DNA of 64,000 nt from Phytophthora sp. 'mugwort' (Eukaryota; Oomycota; Peronosporomycetes; Peronosporales; Peronosporaceae), in NCBI GenBank assembly GCA_033558025.1, contig JAUCEF010000005.1, positions 7,502,001-7,566,000 of the forward strand, given 5' to 3'. The notes beneath the pieces were generated by a model. The model did no database searches. It had not been told where the DNA came from and saw only the letters and a list, made by a program, of their open reading frames with translations. Below, in pieces: positions 22,352-32,454 of the stretch. Within the stretch, counting starts at the first letter, position 1, and every line of letters starts with the position of its first letter. A program made the translations under genes and the position numbers.

Positions 22352-23419
22352 ATGGCGGTAAGCTTTGATAGCGCTGGCCGTGCCTAGTCGACTACGACAT
22401 GTCCTTATGCGTCTACAACCTATCGTATATTGCTCAGGATAAGTCGAACGCTCGGAAAGGCGTAGGCGTGGCCAACGTGGCGCGCCAGACATGGGACCGC
22501 GAGCACTACGAGAAGCTCGCCAAGCTGCGCGCCGACGGCCAATTGGAGAAGGAGGAGGTGCGTCTGCCTGCTCAGGTTGTGCAATAGCTTGCTATAACTA
22601 ACACGCAATCATTATGTCCGGCTGGTTGGGTCCGCGTAGCAGACGAAGAAGACGATTAATTCGTCGAAAGAGGAGTTCCGAGCTGCGAATGAAGACGCCG
22701 CAGGGCCAGCGGGATCGGCGCGTGCGTTCCTGAAGGCGCGCACCGCCAAGATGTCGCTGGAGAGCAGTGTGGGTACTGTGAAGGTGGTCAAGTCCGACGA
22801 ATTGAGCAAGAACGGCGGCTACTATTGCGAGGTGTGCGAATGCGGCCTCAAGGACTCGGTGGCGTATCTGGACCATATCAACGGCAAAAAGCGTGCGTGA
22901 AAATATTGAGTTAGAACGGAATTGGATGATGGTGGCTGTACTTGGGTGTTATGTATTGACGAATATCCTTGTAGACTTGCGTAAGCTCGGCTACAGCATG
23001 CGGGTGGAGCGCGCGACGGTGGATCAAGTTAAAAACAGACTGCAGAGTGCCTCTAAGCGCAAGTGGGACCCGTTGATGACTAAGAAGCTGGACGCTATGG
23101 AAGGTGTGTGACTGCTTTTTCATTCCATATACTGGCAAATTGTTCACTTAAGGTTTTGCATCTATTTGTTGTGACAATTCAATTGACAGACTACGAGAAG
23201 AAGCTGAAAGCAGCTGAAGAAGAGGAAGCTCGAGTGAAGCGGCAGAAGAAGGAGCAGAAGAAAGCCAGGAAGCTCGGGAAAGAAACACCTAATCAGGACA
23301 AATCCGATCAAAAGGAAGACGCCGTAGCAGACAACAAACCGGAAGCTACAGATGATCCTGAGGCTGAAATGATGGCCATGATGGGCTTCGGTGGCTTTGG
23401 CGGCTCGAAAAAGTCATAG
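22352..23419 (+). CDS. ZMAT2/SNU23 U4/U6.U5 tri-snRNP zinc-finger protein (five exons)
   Basis: Exons 22352-22357 (ATGGCG only), 22438-22557, 22640-22892, 22975-23103 and 23190-23419 give 245 aa; an AG three bases later (exon 3 from 22643) is equally possible. Splicing restores the family pattern: RQTWDREHYEKLAKLR, then the U1-type zinc finger GGYYCEVCECGLKDSVAYLD with HINGKKH split by intron 3, then LGYSMRVERATVDQVKNRL and the final MMGFGGFGGSKK. SNU23/ZMAT2 belongs to the spliceosomal B complex and helps activate it near the 5' splice site. Introns are 80-86 bp with GT-AG ends. The six-base first coding exon is the least certain part, but ATGGCG followed directly by GTAAGC fits. The next gene, also a splicing factor, starts 104 bp downstream. 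Confidence 0.9.
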
Positions 23420-23523
23420 ACAGTAGGCCAGCTCATTTCTGCAATTTACGGAAAGTTATCACATACAAAAACTAGTGACGTTACACTGGTCACAACCGAG
23501 AAAGTCGCCTGATCTTCAGCAGG

Positions 23524-26500
23524 ATGTCCGGCCGCTCACCGCACTTTGGCCGCCACGAAGCGCCTCAGGGACAGCAACACAGCCCGCGCGCTACTCAGCA
23601 GGGGCACCCACCCAGCTCTACGTTGCTGTTGCGCGGTCTGGCGCGCTCTGTCGACGACGAAATGGTACAATATTTGGACCGGAATCTGCCACCCCCACCC
23701 ACTTGAATACACGACATTACTGCAGCAAATCCACACGTAGAACAGTGGTAGAACGGAGTAGAACAAGGCAGGACCCGAGAGGCTCGAGCTCGTCACGTTA
23801 CTCACCCTCCGCTTCGTCCTCCACGTCCAGATTCTCCACGCGCTACAACCTTTCCGACCGGTGCAGGTTCGAACCATTTATGACAAGGCACGTGTGCAGA
23901 AGTATTTTAAGCAGCACACACGTTGCAGTATTTAATTTCGTGAATGTTTTGTGTTGTTTTCTAGGCCACTGGAGAACCTCGCGGGTTCGCCTTTGTGGAT
24001 TTTGAGTCGGTGGAGAGTGCGATGCAAGCTCTGCGCGCCTTTGGTAGGACGGTCCTGGGCTGGACGTAGACTGTGAGGGGTATATTCTCATGGTAACCTA
24101 TGGATACACTTGTAGAGTTGAGGCCATTGGTACTGCAACACCGAGATGTGAACATCAGCTTCACGGACGGCTTCCGTAGGCGCTCACCGGATGCTGATTC
24201 TGTGCGGCCGAGAGGTGCTAGTTGGGGGACGAGAAATAATGCTCCTCATCATGATCAGCGCCAGGGAGAGCGGTGGCAGCCACGACCTGATTGGATTTGT
24301 GACGAAGTGCGTTCCCACGTTGTTTTTGATAATCAGAGTGAGAGTTTCGCACATGGAAACTAACTGTGGCTGATGACAGTGCAATATGACCAATTTTGCT
24401 CGGCGAGCAAGTTGTTTCCAGTGCACCGCACCCAGAACTGCCCATACGAAGGAGGTGTCGATGATAGCGTCGTCGCACCAAGAACATACGCGTAGCCATT
24501 ATGATTCTCATTATGGAAGCGAGTCTGGAAACAGTGGGTCATCTATGACCCCACTGTCATTTCGTGGAGCTGAAATTACTGAAGACGGGGTGGGTACTCG
24601 CAGACGTGTAGCAATTGCGGAGAATGCTCGCAGTGTCCCTCCGTCACAAGTGCTGGTAGTGCGTATGCTCCCGCTTGATATTGAGGAAGGCGAGGTGCGT
24701 ATGCTTGAATTGTAATTTACTGTCATTATGAAGCGTCTGGTATCTAATTAATAGGAATTGTTTTATATACAGCTTCACGTGGCCTTCGCAGAGTTTGACG
24801 GTGTACAGGATATTCGTCTTATTCGAGATCGCGCTACGAACCTGTCGCGAGGTTTCGGCTTCGTCGAGTTCCGCGACATTGAAGTATGATTCATCTATTT
24901 TCATTTGCATCTAGTGATGTGAGTTTTGTTAGGACTGTACTCACAATGGACCTGTGTAATTACAATGGACCTGTGTGTTTTGTGTTGACTGTTGTAGGCA
25001 GCGACGAGTGCCCTGAAAAAATGTGAGGACTTAGTTGTGCAGAATACTCACGTAGAGGTGTCATTTGCGCGCGATAGTCTCTCCACCAGGTCGCAATATG
25101 TGGCGGATTTGCACCAAGGACCGCGCGCAGGCAGCTCCCTGGCAGTCACGGCATTGGAGCAAGCACAGTGGTCGCTGTCACAAGGACGTGGAGCTGACGC
25201 GACGAAAACTGATCAGGTGAACGCATGTTGCATTTTTGTTTGCTAAAGTGGACGAGATGCTCGTCACGGAAGTACGAAGCAAATATTTAATCTTCAAGGG
25301 TCTCACTTCTCCTGCTCTGCTACACATATGCACGAACACGGCATCGACAAAACTGTTTCTGGTTGTGGTCTTGAGCAGAATAGTGTCGCAGAAGACGTGA
25401 ACGCACTTCTGGATAGTGCTGCAGCTCAAGTTGTCCCTCACTTTGAAGAACCCAAGAAAATGTGGCCTCCACCGTTCGAGACAGCAGGTGGCAGCTACGT
25501 ATATCTAAACGAGTATGGTCTCTACTGGGATCCGGACAGCTTGTTCTACTACGATGCACACACCAAAGTGTATCATAACTCGTTTACTGGCGCATACTAC
25601 CGGTGTGTGAGTCCTGGAAGTAGCGGAGCGTCGGCATTTCAGGTGTTTCTGCCGCCACTACCTGTTGACAATAAAGCGTACAACGAGACCACTACTACGA
25701 AGTCACCCGCGACTAGTACATCAGCGTTGAGCTTATCACTGAAGAAGAACAAGAAGAAAGCTCCAGGGATTTCATTTGCTATCAAGACTACAGCATTCGA
25801 TTCGACTGCACTGGGTTCTGGGAAAGACAACACAAAAAAAGGAGTGGGAAGTGATGTTGCCGCACCAGCTTTTAATGCTTTGAGCGTTACTAGCATTGGA
25901 GTGAAGCGTAAAAGTGCAGACGATATTGCTAAGTGGTCGCAACGGCAGCGCGAGATGAACCAGCAGATCGGAGAGTCAACTTCAGCACCTCCTCAACATC
26001 AACCTATTGGCAGCACCATTGAAGCACCGCCAAATACGAGCCATGATACGGCAAAACCAACTCCTTCGCAACAAAAGACGGAAAGTGGTGCCTTGTTCAA
26101 TGCTGCTGACTCAGTCATTGATGCGTTAACGAATGTTCCTCAAGAAGTACCCATCTGCCTGGTAAGTGTGGCGCCATTGTCACTGTAACATGTTCTGATC
26201 GACTAATACTGTGAATATTTATCTTGACTTTGGTAGCTTTGTCGGCGGAAGTTTGGATCTATGGAGATGCTTCACAAGCACGAAAAGTTGTCGAAGCTGC
26301 ACCTGACCAACTTGGCAAAGGCGAAAGAGAACAAACAACACGTCGCAGCGCAGTATCGTGAGCACGAGAAGGAAATGGAACGAGGTGCCAAGAAGCAGCG
26401 CCAAGAAGAGCGTGTCCCATCTACTGTAGCAGCCGCCGGCAACGAGCATTGGAATGCGCCGGTTCCAATCGGTAAGCCAAATCCCGAGCCAACAACTAGC

Positions 26501-26749
26501 TCGCTCGAGTCTGGCATTGGTGGTAAGATGCTTAAAATGATGGGGTGGAAGAGCGGCGAAGGTCTCGGCAAGCACGGCACGGGCATCACAGCCCCCATCA
26601 AAGCAGCCGGGCAAGGTGGTCGGAGTGAGACGGCCGGACTCGGCTCAAAGGCGCCACTCTCAGCCTCCGTGGACCTGTTGGATGTCACCTCGGAAAAAGA
26701 GCGTCGCCAGCTACTAGCCCGTGCGCGCTACGATGCCGACAATGAATAA
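23524..26749 (+). CDS. RBM5/RBM10-like splicing regulator (nine exons)
   Basis: Exons 23524-23664, 23831-23887, 23965-24043, 24116-24306, 24380-24694, 24773-24883, 24998-25216, 25379-26161 and 26237-26749 give 802 aa, close to human RBM5. Domains in order match RBM5/6/10: RRM1 (STLLLRGL; RGFAFVDF) at ~32-115, RanBP2 zinc finger (DWICDEC...SCFQC) at ~150-175, RRM2 (VLVVRML; RGFGFVEF) at ~245-345, OCRE (YLNEYGLYWDPDSLFYYD) at ~400-447, C2H2 finger (CLLCRRKF...HEKLSKLH) at ~630-655, and G-patch (GWKSGEGLGKHGTGI) at ~727-770. The family controls 3' splice-site and exon choice. Introns 1-8 are 72-166 bp. Intron 2 (23888-23964) starts with GC, not GT, and no alternative keeps RRM1 in frame. The exon 8 acceptor (25378) is the least certain. 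Confidence 0.88.
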
Positions 26750-27046
26750 GGCTGGAAACGCGAACGTCGCTCGCAACTTTAAAAGCTCGCGTGCGCAATA
26801 CCCATGCTTGCAATAGTGTTGCGGTGCAGTACGTGCTGTTTCAAGACCACCAAGGGCAAGCGCCATCAACTTCGTGCTCGCAATGACAAAGAAAGCCTCG
26901 CATGTCAAAGACAAAAGAATGTGAACATCGCACGTTGCGTTGCGCTGTTATTGAAAAAGTTTGCTGAAAACTGGGAATAATTCAGGTGCTAATGAAGCAC
27001 AAGCTTTCGTCCTAGCCAGCCGTGCATTACGGATGGAGACAGTAAA
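26750..27046. other. Convergent 3' intergenic region
   Basis: 297 bp between convergent stops. No feature recognised. Confidence 0.3.
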
Positions 27047-28198
27047 TTAGAGCAGCTTCTGCACAGCGCTCTTAAGCAGCGACTTCTTGTACCCTGAGAT
27101 CTTCTCGTGAACCTCCTTGCCGTCCTTGAAAAAGCGGAACTCGGGGTACGCGCCGACCTCGAGCTCGTCCTTGAGCTTCTCAACCTCTGGGATGGACACG
27201 TCCAACTTGGCGAACGTCACCTCCGGGTGGGCCTCAGCCAGTTCTGAGACAAAGGGGAAAATTTGGTTGCATTTGCCACACCACGGAGCCATGAAGTCGG
27301 CCACCAAGGGCTTGCCGCTCTTGATCAGGGCCTCAAACTCTGCCTTGTTTTTCACCAGCTTCAAAGCGGAAACGTCATCGTCGTCGATATCCTCCTTGAC
27401 CGTTGAGAAGTACTCGTAGCTGTCAGTGGGCGTGGCCTTAATGGTCTTGTCGCCAGGCTGCCAGTTGGCAGGGCACACCTCGCCGTGCTCCTCGACGAAC
27501 TGCAGAGCCTTGATTAGACGCAGAGTCTCGTCGACGCTGCGGCCAATGGGCATATTGTTTATGGTGATCTGCTGGAGCACGCCCTCCTTGTCCATAATGA
27601 ACAGACCGCGCAGGGCCACACCGTCCTGCTCTACGAGCACACCATACTTGGCCGAGATGACCTTCGTGATGTCCGACACGATGGGAATGTCCATCTTACC
27701 CAGTCCGCCCTTGTTGCGCGGCAGCCGCGTCCAAGCCAAGTGACTCTCGGGCGAGTCGCAGGACACCGCAATCAGCTGCGTGTTGAGCGCCTTGAACTCC
27801 TCAGCGCGGTCATTGAATGCGATGATCTCGGTCGGGCACACGTACGTGAAGTCCTTAGGGTAGAAGAATAGCACCACGTACTGGCCAAGATACGTGTCCA
27901 GCGACACCTCCGTGATGTCACCGTTCACTACGGCCTGGGCCGTAAATTGCGGCGCCTGTCCCTGCACACGCGCGGCCAGTGGAGGATACTGCACGAAAGA
28001 TTCCTCTTCGTCGTCCTCCAGGAAGAAGTCGTCGCCGTCCGTGGCGAATGTGCGCAGCGGTGTGGACTGCAGTGGCTGGCGCGTGACCACCAGCGAGTTG
28101 GACACGAAAGGGGCGGCCGCCCAAGGCGCCAGACGGCGAGCGGCTGAGGGCAGCGCGCGGGCTGCCACGAGGCGACGAACGATCTGCATGGCACGCAT
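27047..28198 (-). CDS. Mitochondrial 2-Cys peroxiredoxin fused to thioredoxin
   Basis: 383 residues from ATG 28198, no intron. Residues 1-~50 are rich in R/A without acids (RRLVAARALPSAARRLAPW), a likely mitochondrial presequence. Residues ~75-265 are a typical 2-Cys peroxiredoxin: FTYVCPTE with peroxidatic C121, HGEVCPANW with resolving C242, plus GGLG (164-167) and a YF pair (263-264), the features of sensitive eukaryotic enzymes. An acidic linker (KEDIDDDDVSA) leads to a thioredoxin domain (~280-383) with WCGKC (C307/C310) and the cis-proline region GAYPEFRFF. The thioredoxin domain presumably reduces the peroxiredoxin disulfide in cis, making a self-contained peroxide reductase. That is inference; the domain assignments are clear. 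All catalytic residues are present and no frameshift is seen. Confidence 0.93.
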   Translation of the reverse strand: MRAMQIVRRLVAARALPSAARRLAPWAAAPFVSNSLVVTRQPLQSTPLRTFATDGDDFFLEDDEEESFVQYPPLAARVQGQAPQFTAQAVVNGDITEVSLDTYLGQYVVLFFYPKDFTYVCPTEIIAFNDRAEEFKALNTQLIAVSCDSPESHLAWTRLPRNKGGLGKMDIPIVSDITKVISAKYGVLVEQDGVALRGLFIMDKEGVLQQITINNMPIGRSVDETLRLIKALQFVEEHGEVCPANWQPGDKTIKATPTDSYEYFSTVKEDIDDDDVSALKLVKNKAEFEALIKSGKPLVADFMAPWCGKCNQIFPFVSELAEAHPEVTFAKLDVSIPEVEKLKDELEVGAYPEFRFFKDGKEVHEKISGYKKSLLKSAVQKLL

Positions 28199-28956
28199 TG
28201 TTGGCTCGGTTGATGGCTGGAGCTTGTTCGAGAATAAGCTCTTTTGAGCCTCAGGCCGGATGATGGATACGTGCGATATTTTATTTAACAGATTTGTCTT
28301 TGAAGTGAACGCATTTGAGGGGGTTTGCAGCTGCGATTCATTTTAGCGTCGATTCATGTACCGAATTATCAACAAATAGTACGGTCAATGCTTCACTTGA
28401 TTTGATCACATACCAACTACACAAACGAGAGCGCATACGTCACACAGGCAATGTTAGATCGGTTTAGTAAGAGCCATTACCATATCTCACTTAACTTGGC
28501 TGCAGCCTAGCACCGTGCTTGCGACCACGCTCCAGGTTGGGCACTGATACCTACCGCGCTCTGTAGTTCACAAAACCGCGCCGCAAGCAGGCGCGGACGC
28601 CGGTCACGCACTGCATCCCACCGAAGACGCTGACATTTGAATGAAAGCATGCCATTGCGCGGTTGTTTGGGGCGGCCGTGCTAGGATAACTATATTAGCT
28701 TGTCGCAGTCGCCGCGCATCTGGAATGGACATGTCTTTGACATCGTACTAAGTTGGTTTCTTTGTGCTGGTCAGGGATTCGGTTGTGTTTTGATTTTTTG
28801 TGGGTTGGGATTAAGGCACCCTTGGGTAGCCTAAACTTCTTCGCGGCTGTCACGGGAGCACATGTGCGCGTAGAAGAACGGGGAGTCAGGAAAAGAAGGG
28901 AAAGGGAAAAGTGGGATTCAATGTTAATGGAGCAGCAGGAGTTCCTTGCTGCTCAC
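28199..28956. other. Intergenic, edge of repeat block
   Basis: No gene recognised. Base composition drifts toward A/T from ~28260. Start of the repeat-rich part of the window. Confidence 0.35.
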
Positions 28957-29124
28957 TGGAAACTAGCATGCGGTTGCCTAAAGCACTGATAAATATCGTG
29001 TCTGCCAACTATTTGTCATTGAACATCAGATTGTCGAGTCTCAAGTAGCCGTACCTCTACACTATTAAATATAGCAGGCTCGCGGTACTATCGGCAAGAG
29101 CTCTGACGAGCCCTTATTTTTACA
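28957..29124. repeat. LTR-like repeat, copy 1 (168 bp)
   Basis: Starts TGGAAACTAG and ends TTTTTACA, so on the minus strand it reads TG...CA as LTRs do. It is a direct repeat of 35714-35882 with about 86% identity by eye. The short flank CTCAC is shared just left of both copies, so the repeat may be a few bases longer. No convincing target-site duplication. Confidence 0.6.
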
Positions 29125-29567
29125 GCCTCCCTGGAACGTCGTCAGGGATTATTGCATCCTACCAATTCGTTTTAATATTGATGATGTGGAACTGGATTTT
29201 CGGTACCGCTCCTTACCAGGATTATGATAAGGATCTGTTCGTCGTCTGCTCATGCGGATCCGTTGGAATTCAAGTCTCGTTGAGGGCTCATTCGCAATTG
29301 GACAGATCAGACGCAAGTGAATACCAGTGTATTTCTAAATATATTGGCTTGATCTGCTATCCTTTCGATGTCTTCGTATGTGTGGGCTTTTTGTGCAGGC
29401 TTCTTGCTGCCTTCTACGTGCGGTTGTGTTTCGACTGGGGTTCTGTTATCAAATGAAAGGCCCGGCGATCATGGATCGGACAAAGCAGAATGCGAGAATG
29501 TTAACCGGAGGCTCGCGCCCCAAAAGCAGCTTGCTCTGATGAGGGCGTACGCATTCATCTGCCATCA

Positions 29568-30137
29568 ACCACAAGTGGAAGGTGGCTTTCATCAAGGATC
29601 GCATGATTAATGAGAAGGACGGCACCTCCTGTCTCTACAAGGTAGTCTGGAGGACTAAGAACTTCGGCTAGCATCCACGGACGTGGGAGCCTGGCGCTAT
29701 GCTTCAGGAGGACTGTTTTGGGGACGCCTTGAAAATCGTTAATCAGTGGGTAGACGGCGGAGGATTTTTTTTCAAGTTTGTGGCTATTACCAATCCAGCT
29801 GTTGCTGGCGCCAATTCGGCAGGAAATGCATGTTCAGGGCATTGCAACTGGCTTGTGCGCTGCTGGGCGACGCTTCTCAGATTCTGTGCTCAACCTGAAT
29901 TTTTTTCATCGCACTGGGCACCGTGGGGTTGAGGCCATTCTTCGACTGAAGTTGGTCGATGGCATCTACTTTGTGGCTGCTTTCAACACAACGGCCGTTG
30001 GTCGTGCGGTTGCTCTTAACATGGATAGCAAAAGGTATGCCGTGTTTGACAAGAACGTTAAGCGTACTTTGAAAGCTTACGGTGAATGGATCGAGGGACG
30101 CATAGTGTCCGTGCGCAAGGTTGTTATTGAAGAGTAA
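29568..30137 (+). pseudogene. Broken chromodomain ORF, retroelement-type
   Basis: WKVAFIKDRMINEKDG, then LYKVVWRTKNFG, a TAG stop, then HPRTWEP, matches the conserved core of a chromodomain (R near strand 1, V-x-W, TWEP). Downstream residues continue in frame, then shift: CMFRALQLACALLGD is readable one frame away from the ORF ending GEWIEGRIVSVRKVVIEE. That C...H-like segment could be a cysteine-protease-like fold, but the expected histidine position reads GRAVAL. At least one nonsense and one frameshift mutation. Such chromodomains often come from retroelements; the source cannot be fixed. Confidence 0.5.
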
Positions 30138-30599
30138 TTATTCAATACAATTTCAACTTTTGCTATTTTTATACAAGTTCACTTCTAGCGTATTATGTGT
30201 TTGGTGCTGTGTACCAGGGAAACCTCTGCGAGGAAACAACCTTTTGAAATATCATGAGTAAACCTTAATGTAGGGAAACCTCACGTTATCGGCAACTCTA
30301 CTAACTATGAAGTGAAACGTATATTATTAACCTTCTATTTCTCCTTGAATTGGAATAGTTAGATAGTAACGTCTTTGAGTGCTTGTATTCCTATCTTGCG
30401 TCGTAGTTCTCTGAACTGGTGCTTGTCTAAGGCTTTGGTAAAAATATCTGCTTCATTGTCTTCGTATTACAGGACACGACGGAAAAATCGTGTCGCTCAA
30501 CTTTCTCTTGTGCGAAGTAGCATCTAACGTCAATATGCTTTGAACGCCCATGTAAATCAGGATTGTCCGAGATTTAATGTAACTCCGGTTGTCTCCGTT

Positions 30600-32230
30600 A
30601 ATCGTAGTTGCTTTTGTGGTTGCAAACCCGAGTTTTTAAAGTAGTAGCTTCAGAAATTTAGATTCCTGCATACAATGGCATAGTGCAATGTACTCCGCTT
30701 CTGTGGTCGATAACACTACCGTGTGGTGCTTTCTCGACAGCCGTGAGATCGCACTTTGATTGATCACTGTTATGCATTAACCGACAGAACGTCAGGTGTC
30801 TGGACAGGTAGCATAGTCCGAGTCTGTGTATGCTATGAGATGGTCGGCCAGATTGCTTCAATCAACTGAATGTTAGCCGCCGAGTAGTAGCCCATCGTTG
30901 TTGTACCAGAGAAATACTTGAGACCTCTAACCACTGCTTTCCATTGTTCATTATTTGGGTTGGCAGGGGTTGGCTTACTTCTCGCATATAGACGGCTCGA
31001 TCTGAACGAGTGCCAACCATGAGGTACATGACACTTTCAACGGTTCCACGGATACGGAATCTCTTTCATAGCCTCCCTTTCTTCTTGCGTTTGAGATTGC
31101 ATACCAGTAGTGAGCTTAATGCTGCGGTCTGATGGCGCCGCAACCGGATCTGTGACCAAATGTTCGAACCAGTCCAATACAGTAATGGCGTACATACGTT
31201 GGTGGATGACGATCGCTCAGGCTTCACGGTATCGTTTGATTAACCAGCCGAGGATGTACTTCACCTTCTCTAAAGCTGTCAGTGGGAATCTTTTCTACAG
31301 GGCAGATTTTATCTTTGCTAGGAGGCTGACCGTGGGTGCAAATATATGCAAACCATCCAAGTAGACAGCAATGTACAGACATTACCATCGAAGGTAGCCA
31401 TGAACACGCATCGAGCCTTAATCAGTTCGTGAAAACAGAGGCGCTCAAGGAATGTAAATAACGTTTGGTACCGTTTGGTACCAGATGCGAGATGCTTGCT
31501 TGAGACTGTAGATACTTTTAGCTGCTTCCACACTAGATGTTATTGACCAGGAGCAGCAAACCCTTCTGGTTGTGACATATAGCTTTCTTTCGTTAAGTGA
31601 CTTTTTAGAAAAGCTGTCTTGACATCCATCTGATGAATTTCAAGGTAAAAATAGGGCAACTATGGTCAGGAGGGGGCGACGAGCCTCCATTCGAATGACT
31701 GGAGAGAAGATCGCGGTGTAATCAATGCCATACTGTTGTAAGAGCCCTTTACTACCAGACGTGCGTTGAAGTGATAAATCTCCAGTGCCGGTGTACTTCA
31801 CGACAAACACCCAGCGGCTCTGGAGAATGCGGCGGTCTTTTGGCGGAGGAACTAGGGATCAAGTTTTGTTAGTCATGAGAGACGTGTATACAGATACTGC
31901 TATGGTCTGCCATTGGCTGACGTATGGAGTGCCCATAGCCAGTTTGTACGTCTTTGGTTCGACGATATATCGTATTGCAAGTAGCCTAAGTATCAACGAG
32001 GTGCGTTCCGCTTCCTCATGAATGTCTTCGGTCGAGTTAAGCTCCCTCAAAAATGACTTCTTCATCGTAGAGAGGACGCTTTAATGAGGTTTTTGGGGTG
32101 CTGAAGTCGTCTCCGTTATAAAGGAGTATATGTTGGTGCTACGATCAAATGACGCATTCAGGGACGGATGTTGGGATTGATTTGACAGTGAGGGAAGTTA
32201 AACATGTCATTTGGTCCGACCTGCGGTAAG
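30600..32230 (-). pseudogene. Copia-type reverse transcriptase and RNase H remnant
   Basis: Minus-strand fragments in changing frames give the Copia RT order: EPKTYKLAMGTPYVSQWQ, SRWVFVVKYTGTGDL, YGIDYTAIFSPVIRMEARR, MDVKTAFL-like, YMSQPEGF-like and VWKQLK. The RNase H follows at 30860-30650: AYTDSDYATCPDT, then STTEAEYIALCHC. Stops and frameshifts are frequent, so no product is expected. The 3' end of the element is not clear beyond ~30,200. Confidence 0.75.
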
Positions 32231-32272
32231 TTCGCAGTTCGAAGAACTGTGTAAGCGGGCCTAGAAAAAAAA

Positions 32273-32434
32273 AGTTTGTCATTGATGCAACTTTAGACCC
32301 TACTTACCAAAGTGTCATTGGTGCAACTTTACAACCTACACATTAAAGTTGCACAACCAAGAAGTTCACCGAGTTTGTCATTGGTGCAACCTTATACCCT
32401 ACACACCAACGTTGCACAACCAAGAAGTAACAAG
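32273..32434. repeat. Tandem hairpin repeat, period about 63 bp
   Basis: Two units of ~63 bp (from 32314 and 32377) preceded by a partial unit (32278). Each carries GTCATTGGTGCAAC. The first full unit has a perfect 10-bp inverted repeat (GTGCAACTTT at 32321-32330 with AAAGTTGCAC at 32345-32354); the next has a 7-bp version (32384-32390 with 32411-32417). It sits exactly where the Copia remnant gives way to GH3 sequence. Confidence 0.7.
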
Positions 32435-32454
32435 AGGGCCGCCTGAGAAAACAA

